This document shows, piece after piece, positions 53,867-64,000 of a stretch of 64,000 nt of DNA. Numbering within the stretch: position 1 is the first letter of the stretch; every line of letters begins with the position of its first letter. This DNA comes from Polytrichum commune (lineage: Eukaryota; Streptophyta; Polytrichopsida; Polytrichales; Polytrichaceae). The stretch lies in contig OX485806.1 in assembly GCA_950295325.1 (NCBI GenBank), positions 3,038,001 to 3,102,000 on the forward strand, read 5' to 3'. The position numbers and the translations under genes were made by a program. The notes under the pieces are model-generated. The model saw only the letters and a list, made by a program, of their open reading frames with translations. It was not told the DNA's origin and searched no databases.

Positions 53867-56544
53867 TCCTTTTGTATGATAATATAGAGCAAGTCAGGTT
53901 CAGTGCGACTCCAAAGAAAGAATTTGAAGTTCGTAAACCCTTCAGGAATTAGAAACCACCTGAAGGATAAGTTGAGGAAAATTATTCCAGTGCTCGATGG
54001 AGTGTAGATGTTTGCGGTACATTAGTCAGAATTTTTTATTTTTTATTTTTTTGGAAACGTGTGCTTCACGCACTACATTCACCTGTATATACATTTTTGA
54101 GTTGAAATTCACAAAGCGCAAGAATATTGTTTACAGAAACCCTTGAAAGTAAATCTCAGACGTTGTTGAGATTTGGTGGTGGAAAATCTTGGTGGTATGC
54201 TTTGGAAACATGCATCCCTTCTTGTGGATTGATCATATGCCTTTCTCCAACAAGGTTTAGATTGACCAAATCATATTGATCACATCTAGTTTGTTTTATA
54301 TGTTGTATGTTTGACTTTTGTGTTTACAGATTCAACTGTTTAGGATCCTATGTGAATCTCATCAGAATGTGCAAGCCCGGAAACAGAGATTGTTGACATA
54401 TATGCAATGTGCGACAGAACTCTCTGAATCCCTTTGTTATTTCAAGGGTTTAATGCTCGTACATGTGTCAACCAACTATTGCTATTTCAAGTGTTTAAGT
54501 GGACACATGGAAGTCTAGCGACCCATGGTTGCTTTCCGCACTTCAAAGTATAGACTTGTCATTGAAACTGGACGGTGGTCAACTATATCTTTAGAGATGA
54601 TAGATTATGTCAATTTTGTTTTTATAATGTAGTTGAAATTGAGGCACACTTTGTGTTGGAGTGTCCATTAGAGATAAGTTTCAATCACCATTTGAGAAGG
54701 CAATATTAGGGAGTTTCAAGTCTTTCTTTTAATTAGACCATCAAGTTGATATTAGCCTCTACCTCATGAAGTTTGTTGCACTATGCCACTCTAGAGAAAT
54801 AGTTGGATTGACACCACCCTAATGTATCTTTAGACCCATAAGCCTTTTGGCTTCCCAGACTCTCAAATCAATTTCATTACATTGCATTTCATGGCCACGG
54901 CCCTCCACATTCTAGTAGGCCACCATAATGTAGTTGGTTGGTTGCTTGCTTTTGTTTATCTACATGAAAGCACCTCCAACCCACTCCTATCTAGAATTTG
55001 GTGGGTGAGTGGCCTACATGGAAACTCACCCTTAATACACCAAACGATCACTAGCTAAGGATGAAGTAAATTCCAATAACTTCATGAGTACTTGAGCTTA
55101 TGCGAGTAATAAGTGCTACAACACGGGTAATTTGAAAAAAATCGTCACGATTTGCAATGTAATGTGAAGAGCATGTGATTTCTCAAGCCAACAATCTCTG
55201 GTGCCCTCTTCTGTAGATGTTGGAATGAAGAGCCACAAGCAACCTTTCTCTTCCTTGGTTTGTTGCAACACAATTTTTTTATTATGTTTACTTTTTAAGC
55301 ATGAAAGATCGATGGCATGATTTTAAACTATGGTTCTTCGCACATATTTAGTATAAAATTCAATAAATCCACTCATGCAATATTCAAATGGGTAAATGCA
55401 ATGATGGCCACATTCCAACTTACATGTTTGAGCCCCCCCCCTCCCCCCTAATTCACATGAAAGTGCTTGTCCAACAAGTCCAGTAAGTCCTTGTCCAAAA
55501 CTTCACCTACATTTGTAAAATTTGATTTCTTTCATCACAATGGCCAAGGCATGGAGTCCGCCCTTAGTTTGGCATACCACGTCCAAATCTCCAAGGTCCA
55601 ATTCCAAACACTAAAGGGTATTGGACGAGCTTATGGAGTACTATGTGAAGGGGTCTTAAAAATAGTGGTAGAGGCACCACAACTACAATACCAATTGTTG
55701 AATATACTTGTAATAATATAAGCTCCCAAAATATGAAAGAGAGTAATACATGTATATCAATATAGCTATCACATCTAAAAGTTAGTATAAACCATGTGTG
55801 AAAAGAGAACTTTCCTTCATTGAAATCGGTTTGACTAGGATATATGACCTTCTATATTCATACATCAAAACAAAGTTGTGTCTCCATTTTCATCTCTATA
55901 AATTCAAGTTGACCACCACGAAGGGAGATGTGGTGAAAAGGTAGAGAGAACAACCCTCTTCACATTAGGAGCAACCCTTGTGGGATATGCCCATGATCCT
56001 AGTGAGTTTCATAGATCTTGGCATAAAGGATGAATTTTGAGAAAATGTTGAAAACTAGGATAAAGGAGGGGCAACGTTTTAGATGAAGGCATTGGCCTAC
56101 AGTCAACATAACTAAAATTCACAAAATAATTTCATAACATTAAGTAGTAAGCCCGGATTGACCTTTTCAAAAGGGCATCAATGCTTAGAATTAATTATGT
56201 CAATTTTTAGGACAAAATTAATGCCAAGTAATGGTAAAAGTTCTAATCTAGGCTAAATTACGATCTAAACAAATCTAAATAGCTATAAAGCAACGGGAAA
56301 AGTTGGTGAGGTCAAAAAGGTAGTTGCACTTTTTGGAAAAGTCTCCCGATACCTGCTTTGGAAACCTCTTTGATACCTTTTTAAAGCTTCTATATTTGAT
56401 TAATTATTCATTCATTCACCCTTGCTTTGCAAACTTTTCCCTTCTTGTTGAGGTAAATTTGTGGGTACTCAAAGGATACCCTCATGGCATTGCTACTTAA
56501 TGTTATGTTGCGCTAATTATATTTTCTATCATTAAATTGGTCAA

Positions 56545-56546
<2 letters not shown>

Positions 56547-56581
<35 letters not shown>
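56547..56581. repeat. (CT)n microsatellite
   Basis: About 17 CT units. Confidence 0.92.
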
Positions 56582-56584
<3 letters not shown>

Positions 56585-58553
56585 GTCAAGACACTTCGAC
56601 GTCTCAGGATGACGGTGACACTCATCAAGGGCTCAACATGCATCTATGCATGGAGGCCCCCCTGCGCGACATCCTAGTCAATCCCATTCTTTGTCCCCTA
56701 AACTTGCCCCCAATTGCGGAGCCTACATGTGTCAATGCCCCCCATTGCCCATCACTGTACGCCCTCCAGAATTAACTCCTTCTATAGTTGTTTGTTATGA
56801 GTCAATTGTTGTCTCGCCATCCGCCGGAGTGGAAGACATTCCTCTTCAATGTTTGGGCATGTAGGCATATTTATCACCCCAATCGAAATTGTGACCCTTA
56901 ACCCGGAGCCCGCAACTGATAAACCCACAACCAAGGTGCAATTTCACTTCCTTGCCATTCCATTATCTAGCACACTAGTTATTAAAATTGCATTTGAAAG
57001 TTAAACATTCACTAACTTCCATTGTGCTTTCATTTCTCAAAACATGTTGACCTCGTTCCAAGGGTACATACTTGCATCCCAAACTAGCAAGTGTTGGTCA
57101 AATATGTTCTTTACTCATAGTGACTAGCAAATCTATGTTACGGACTCGCATTCTAAACGACATATTGTGTGATGTTGAATGAACCTTATAGGTCTATGCT
57201 CCAACATTAGGTGGCCATCATAGTTTGAGCATTTTATTGCGCTTCTCTGGAGCATGAGACAATCCTCAACATACATTACACCAAGTGGCGGATCCTCCCA
57301 TAGTGCGGTCTCCCAACGGAAATATAATGAATGCCCTTGGATCAATGGGCCCAGTCCGTGCCAAAATTGTATATGTGAGCGTATATTGAGACCCTGCGTT
57401 CTTTAAGGATTAAAAATCAAAGCATGTAGACTGTCATTAGAATTTATTAAACAATACAGTGATGTGCATGCTTTGTATTAACTCATTCATATAAACACGT
57501 ATTCGATGAGAACAGCAAACACAATGCTGAAACGACACAACCAAGACAGACATGCAACATCATTCATTCCATAGAATTCAGAATAGATAATTGATACCAC
57601 ATGAGTCAAGTGATTGATTCATATGGGAAAATAATACAACCACATAATAACATGAAGCTAAGAAGTGAGACTCTCTTAGACAGCGCACGTGTTGTAAATG
57701 GAATCAATCAATAGAGCTTGAAAAACAAAACACAGTGTAAGCCCCATAAATTGTTCACCTTGCATGAACAACTCCACGATATTGCACACACAAAAAAAAT
57801 CCACTACCATATTCGAAGTAAAAAGAAAATGAAATATGAAAACATATGTAATATTGCCTCCTTCATTGGCATAGCGGCCTACAATCCCACTGCCACTACC
57901 CTGATAGAAGTACCAACTTCTTACCCACAACTTTATGCATTTTAATCACAGATTCCAATAGCAGATTCTCATGCCACTTGGAAATCCTCCTAAACACTTG
58001 AGTTCAATTCACAAGGAAACCATGAAACACAACCTCTCATGTCAATTCCAATGCATTAATCCAAGGGAGGTTGCTAAATGTGATAGCTCTGCTGAAGCTG
58101 GAAACAATCCGCTAACTCCTCATTTGCTTCTGCACATAGAAGAACATCAGTGATTTGCAAGACGAAGAGAACACTATTAATTGGAAAAATAAAAAATAAA
58201 GACACATCGTTCAGATGGATACATTCTCGTTAAGATTTGTCCTTTAAAACCTTTTGCACGTTCTCCAACATCTGCATCCCCTTTCTCATGACTGCTGCCT
58301 CAAGCGTGAGTTTTGTTTTGTTTTCATTTCTTTTCTTTTCTTGCCAAACCCAACCGGCCAGCCACGATTGTTGTTAATTTCAAGAGGTGTTCTTTGAGTT
58401 GGTGGAGGTCCTGTAATATTTTGTCCACTCACCAACCAAGCATTCACTTCCTCTTTTTTTATATTATTATTATACAACATTAAATTTTAATTGAGGTTTA
58501 ATTTAATTATTATTTAAAAAAATTATTTTTGTTTTGTGTTGGCCTCCTCTTGG

Positions 58554-58700
58554 CATAACATTATTGAAATTCTTAACAACGTTTTGCGGGATTGACAATA
58601 TTCCACAAAACATTATCCACGTCCAGTTTGAATGTGGGGAATATTTTATGGAATATTGTCAGTCTCACAAAACATTATTATGGAACAAAATAATGTTATG
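58554..58700. repeat. ~147-bp imperfect palindrome
   Basis: Ends CATAACATTATT and AATAATGTTATG. The inner arms also pair: GTTTTGCGGGATTGACAATATTCCA against the inverse of TGGAATATTGTCAGTCTCACAAAAC. It is a small foldback MITE or a hairpin RNA precursor; no target duplication seen. Confidence 0.6.
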
Positions 58701-58937
58701 GGCCAGCAAACACTTCCACTATCAAAGAAAGGGACCGATGTTGGGCATGAGATAGCTCTTGTAGGGACCGTTGCCATCTAAACTCCATCATTATCACAAG
58801 TCAAGGGCTGCAAGGTTGAACTTGGTTGTTGTTGTTGTTGATAGTTGTTGGGAGCTACTACTTGGTGCCATGCATTTAGTTGAAGCAACATTGGCTCCTT
58901 AACAATATCTTGACTTGAATTGAGAATTTAGTTAGCA

Positions 58938-59045
58938 TGAAGGCGCGAGACGTACCCTACCCCTTTCGTGCACTCACGAAGATGTGAGACGTACCCCTTA
59001 TGTGCACTCATGAAGATGCGAGACGTACCCCTTTTGTGCACCCAT
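58938..59045 (+). repeat. Three-copy minisatellite
   Basis: Three units of ~34-38 bp containing GAAGATG(Y)GAGACGTACCCC and TGTGCACTCA. Confidence 0.85.
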
Positions 59046-59239
59046 GTGGGTCCATGCTTTCAATAATGAGCGCATCTCCCAAGGGGGGGAGGGTTGCACT
59101 CAATGTAGAGAATCACCATATTGAATAGGTTGGGTTTCAAATGCGTTGACAAATTGAACAAGATCACCGAATCACAATGGCGGAGCACAACAAAGAGCGT
59201 CTATGTTAAGTTTGTGTTACCCTAACGCTGTAACCCTAG

Positions 59240-59917
<678 letters not shown>

Positions 59918-62190
59918 GCTTTCTGCTAACTTGATTTTGACCTAATTGGTGTTTGATAACACCACCTACCTCTTGAGATTTTGTCTTCCTGTTGCTGTTG
60001 TGGATTCTGCTTTGAGTTCGATTTATTGGCAATGGCATGGACATGGTGTTAGCATTAGGTCACGCTCTGTTGTTCGCTTGTCAAGAAGATAAGGTTATGG
60101 TTGTGTCTTATTCTCCCAGTCATTTCTTAGTGATGGTACACTCTTGGTGAACTCGCTCAGACGAGTAAGTAACTTAGACGAGTCTTAAATGGTAAACTTT
60201 TCAATATGTCCACCTCTCTTAGTACATTAAACACGTGGTTAGTACGAGATGCTTAGGAAATCCAAAATGGAGGTTCTCGTGGCTCAACAGAATCGAATTC
60301 ACTCGTTGGTTTTGAGTGAGTTGTGAGATTATCTTTGGTGTATTATTCCTTTAGATTTTTTTAAAATCAAAGACTCCTTGTGTGAGCCACAGTTACTCCC
60401 TTGTTCTCTGGATGCTCTGTGCATAGAAGAGTCCCTGGCCAGCGCGGTCGGTCGGCTCTGATTCGACCTGATGGAAGTTTCTGTGCAGTGAGCTTCAAAT
60501 GAGTGGAAGGTTTCTGGACCAAGTTGACTTGATTTATTCGCTTTGACGGCACACTGGGTGCTTCCAGTTTTCTAGAAACATTAGTCCGGCTTTGTTCAGA
60601 TTCTATTGCCGATATTTATGGAGTATTACCAAGACAGAGGTCAGGCGGGTAAAACCACCTATGATAAACATAATTTAGGGTTTTCCCACTTTTTCAGATA
60701 TCCATTTGGATGCCCCACCAAGAACTCCAGACAAGGAGCGTCAAGGCAGTTGTGATGACCTGGGGCTGGTGAGAAGTAGACGAAGTGGTTCAGTTTCCAC
60801 TCATGCCACACCAGCAACTCCAACCGAGGAGCTCCATGGATCGCACATAGTTCAATTCTGATGCACTACAGTACGGGGAAACCAGGAAAAATGGTTCAGG
60901 ATTCCAGGTCGATGCCCAGCCAAGAACTCTATACAAGGAGCTCAACCCAGAACAGAGTCGCTTGCTGTGAGCGAATATATGCTTGAAGAACCGCAGAGAA
61001 GTCTTTCAGACCTTGGACAACTAACCAACTAATTCAACTATTAATTAACTATTTGCCTTTCGTAACTTTAGTGGTTTGTGATTTGACCTACCAAAAAATC
61101 TAGTTAACTATAGTTCTAACTTCGGTCTGCCAAGAAATCTAGTTAACTAAACATATTGTTAACTAAAGTTGAGTGCAGCTTGTTCATACAATTTTGTTGT
61201 AGTGTTGTAGTGTGTTATTTGTGTTGGTGGTGTTCATGGAGGTTGTTTTGGAACCCAACATTGTGAGTAATCGTATAAAGGTGTTTCTTGATGATCATCA
61301 ATGGCCCGAGCATATTAAAGATCTTCAACTGAAGCAAATCAAGAGGCAAACTTCTTCGAATACATAATAGTGCTTGGAATTTTTCTACTTAACTACATGT
61401 GTTCTTGAATTTGGTGTTAAAAATTTCTAGTTAATTATAGTAGTTCTTCAAATTGGTTTAAATATGTTCTAGTTAACTATAGTTATTCCCTAAAATGTAT
61501 TCAAAAAAATCTAGTTAACTATAGTTATTTTTGCAGTTGTCCAAGGCCTGAAGTCTTTCAAAGCATCTGCCACCATTATCACCAAAAGAAGTACATACGA
61601 TTTATTTAATTTATATATGTATATATATACACACAATTTTCTCAATTGATGGCATTCAAACTTGAGATGTATTTTGATGACCAGAGTTAATGCAAGTGAG
61701 GGGTGATTTGTTGAAGCTTGAGTATTTTGAACAATTCATCAGGAATGAGATTTTGATGCAAGGACTGACAGGTGTTGGTCCTTAGCGTCCTATATTTACC
61801 CTGAACACATAATATTCTTTTGATCATTCAGTTTATTCCACATCAATTCAAAAGAACAGAATCACACTCAAATGTTTAATTAGTGTGCATTACCATTTGG
61901 AGCTATTCAGTATTTTCACATTTGATTGGTAATGTGATTTCTTGGAAGTGTATTACAAATATGTGGTGTAGCATCGCAGTTTTCACTATCTCTTTCCATG
62001 CTACTTCTTGAGAGCCTCCAATGTTTAAGCTCGATAAACTTGAAGCAGTAGAGGAGGTAATTCCTCAGCAATATATCTTGACCCCATCAAATACCCAGTT
62101 TGGAATTCCTTGCTATTATGATCAATAACCGTACCTTGACTATCAAGATCCTATTGCACTCCCTGCCAAACACTGAAATACAATTTTTGC
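59918..62190. other. Intergenic, no gene recognised
   Basis: No supported gene. Three spaced copies of an AAGAACTCCA/TA-ACAAGGAGC(T) phrase occur at about 60717, 60808 (diverged) and 60918. The repeated TAGTTAACTATAGTT motif is listed separately. Confidence 0.55.
61080..61530 (+). repeat. Interspersed CTAGTTAACTATAGTT motif cluster
   Basis: Five or more near-identical occurrences at about 61100, 61139, 61427, 61469 and 61511, often preceded by an A-run plus TCTAGTT. The core AGTTAACT is palindromic. Function unknown. Confidence 0.6.
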
Positions 62191-62196
62191 AGTGTC

Positions 62197-63186
62197 CTAG
62201 CCGAAGTGGCGAAGAACGGAGCCCTGAATGCTCTTCACTGCCTTCGCATTGATGCCGAACGACTTCTCCAGAACTGCACTTGGAATACCAGTCTCAAACA
62301 CTTGGACTTCTGTCATCAAGAATCCTGGGTTCAGTGAGGTCAGAGTATTTAATGTGACGGAGTTTCATTCCCAACATTTAGCTGGAAATGTTGGGTTCCT
62401 TTTGGGAAGAAAGTGAGGTCCTTCAACCTGCAGGGTGGAAGCATACAAGAAGTCGTCCCTGATGAAGCCCGTGTAGATCGACCCCTTCAGTACTAAAAGC
62501 GTCTCTCCTGCAAGAGGGTGGGTGTGCACGGGGACGACACCATCGATGGCAAAGTCGAGTCTGAGGTGTGAGACACCTTGAGTGTTGACCCCTCGAAACT
62601 CACTTACAGTTGCCAATGTGGAAGTTGAATTTGTGCCTGTGATGGAAGGATCGGAAGCTAATGGAACATGGACAACATGGGTAACGCATGTCAGGGGTTT
62701 ATCTATTGGAAATTTCAGTACAGAGAACAGTCTTCAGAAATGTGCAGCTAACTGAAGAAACCTCAACATTCTCTCTCACTTCTACCGAAATATGGATGAC
62801 GTCCACATATTGGTTGGGTTAAGGCACTGTGCAGTTGATGTTAGAGCTATGTGGTTGTTTTATGAGAGCATTAGTGCAATGATCAGGAGCTTGATATAAG
62901 ATACTTAAAAGCACATGACGACTTGAGTTTTTCATATACGAGGCAAATTACCATAGCCAGCCGGTCCGCTTTGAAGGCCGGTGAATACGAAGTCCTTGGC
63001 CGTGACATTCAAGCGCAGTTTGCAGGGTTAGCCATCCACACGTCGTGCCATTGGAGAGAAGCTGGCCACGCAGAAATCTTGCAGGGGGTCCGGATCGGAG
63101 GCATGGACCAATTCAAGCGCAAGAAGGCATGAGAATGCCAAGAGCAGCACCCAAGCACATTGGCTCAGCTGGACAAGACTCTCCAT
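62197..63186 (-). pseudogene. Germin-like protein pseudogene
   Basis: Second germin-like copy, opposite in orientation to 34135-35127 and very similar. The ATG at 63186 begins a full signal peptide (LLLAFSCLLALELVHA) and SDPDPLQDFCVASF. Exon 1 then has TAA where the other copy has the F of GFPCKL. In exon 2 the first metal site is kept (PVHTHPLAGETLLVLKG), but one extra base after LQV shifts the frame through box 2, and another indel follows at about 62355. The end (AVKSIQGSV, TAG at 62199-62197) is recognisable. The lesions make a functional cupin impossible. Confidence 0.92.
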
Positions 63187-63358
63187 AGCTGAATTGATTT
63201 CGTGCAAAGACTGGACCACAGTGGAGTTCCTTCAAAAAGTGAATGAGCTGCAGCTGATATGTAATGACTTGGTGTCAAAAGGATCAAGTGAGGTTGATAT
63301 TGTTGTCTGCTAAAGCAAAATATTAATAATATTCCAGCCCAGGCTCATGAGAATGACA

Positions 63359-63570
63359 TTACTCTGATTATCCCAATTAGAGCGTGTTACTACCTATTTG
63401 GAGCTACTCAGGAGTTCAATTTCTACTAACAAAAGTTCAATAGGTTGTTTGAACATTATCGAACATAAAATGACCTTGCTTGGTAAATGTTTACATTCTC
63501 AATAAATAATTGTAGCACTGGATAACTCTGAATAGCAACACACATTGATTGGGATAATCAGTGGAGTAAC
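63359..63570. mobile_element. MITE candidate in 5' region of germin pseudogene
   Basis: Inverted ends: CTGATTATCCCAATTAGAG (left) and the inverse of a diverged CTGATTATCCCAATCAATG (right), with further pairing inward (GTGTTACTACCTATTTGGAG against GTGTTGCTATTCAGAG). Comparison with the intact gene shows extra DNA exactly here, between CTTGCAACA and CTCATGAGCCTGGGCTG. The duplication is unclear. Confidence 0.6.
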
Positions 63571-63606
63571 TGTTGCAAGATGAGTTGAGTGGGTACTACA
63601 GTGGCG

Positions 63607-63613
63607 TTATATA
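63607..63613 (-). promoter_or_regulatory. TATA box of germin pseudogene
   Basis: TATATAA on the minus strand, followed by CGCCACTGTAGTACCCACTC, homologous to the intact copy at 33943-33970. The distance to the ATG is ~230 bp longer because of the inserted MITE. Confidence 0.55.
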
Positions 63614-63619
63614 ACAAAG

Positions 63620-64000
63620 GTTCATTGGAATATCTAGTGTGTTATGAAGAGTGCACAAATTCCCTTGTGTTGTTCTTAAACATAGGGGAGCTTCTAAGGA
63701 AAGCTTCTTGTTTACATGTGTACATGACGCTATAAACCAAACAAATGCACTTATGGGAGCAAGCATGGTCAAGTATACAGGAAAAAATGTTCCAATATAC
63801 TAAAATCATAATTTTTTTGGTCAAATGTCTAAAAATAATAAGAAAGTGTTGTTTAGATTGGAATTTTTTTATGTTGCCCTTCATTGTTGTGTTAGGTACT
63901 CAAATATAGAATATCATGATGAGATCTTTAAAACTTATAATTAAAAGTGTTACTCAAAAGGTAATGGCTAAGTCCGGTTTGGGACATACATTTCATGGCC
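63620..64000. other. Window end, no gene recognised
   Basis: Short frames only. Confidence 0.5.

Overview
The window reads as nuclear DNA of a land plant, probably seed-free (moss, lycophyte or fern). The reasons are spliced plant-type genes (germin-like protein, class-3 lipase), plant-type LTR retrotransposons, AT-rich spacers and very low gene density. The exact lineage cannot be fixed from the sequence alone. Only three host genes look intact: a germin-like protein (34.1-35.1 kb, +), an oil-body-type class-3 lipase with six exons (49.5-53.9 kb, +) and an intronless histone H3 (59.5-59.9 kb, +). A kinase gene (2.4-9.8 kb, -), a methyltransferase-like gene (44.9-46.2 kb, +) and a second germin-like gene (62.2-63.2 kb, -) are broken.

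Most of the rest is transposons. A young, complete Ty1/copia element (2837-8546, -) with apparently identical 231-bp LTRs and a 5-bp target duplication sits inside the kinase pseudogene. It carries an extra antisense ORF with an F-box-like segment between pol and the 3' LTR. From 10.4 to 20.2 kb there are a TA-flanked 0.75-kb element (second copy at 47 kb), a 3.35-kb element with ~530-bp inverted arms, and a pogo/Tigger relic that is itself interrupted by a 913-bp element with CCCGGGG termini and an 8-bp duplication.

The central object is a ~12.04-kb LINE (20729-32768, -) bounded by a 17-bp target duplication. It carries ORF1 with RRM-like parts, then an ORF2 made of an APE-type endonuclease, a reverse transcriptase, a long unassigned region, RNase H, a CCHC knuckle and a C-terminal segment that looks like a restriction-like (RLE/PD-(D/E)XK) endonuclease. 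Two endonuclease types in one LINE are known from the Dualen/RandI group of green algae; this would be a land-plant relative. It is almost intact: one in-frame stop in each ORF and two frameshifts in ORF2, both near homopolymers. Its 3' UTR has three stem-loops and ends in a (TTTTC)n-like tail instead of poly(A). It was inserted into a ~270-bp tandem satellite that the pogo element had also entered.

The right half holds a tRNA-like SINE candidate, the germin-like gene, MITEs (TAA-flanked Harbinger type at 48.5 kb; TA-flanked 239-bp element at 42.1 kb inside a decayed Ty3/gypsy chromovirus), the lipase with repeat-filled introns, and histone H3. The second germin-like copy lies in opposite orientation 28 kb from the first and shares its promoter sequence, but is disabled and carries a MITE in its 5' region.
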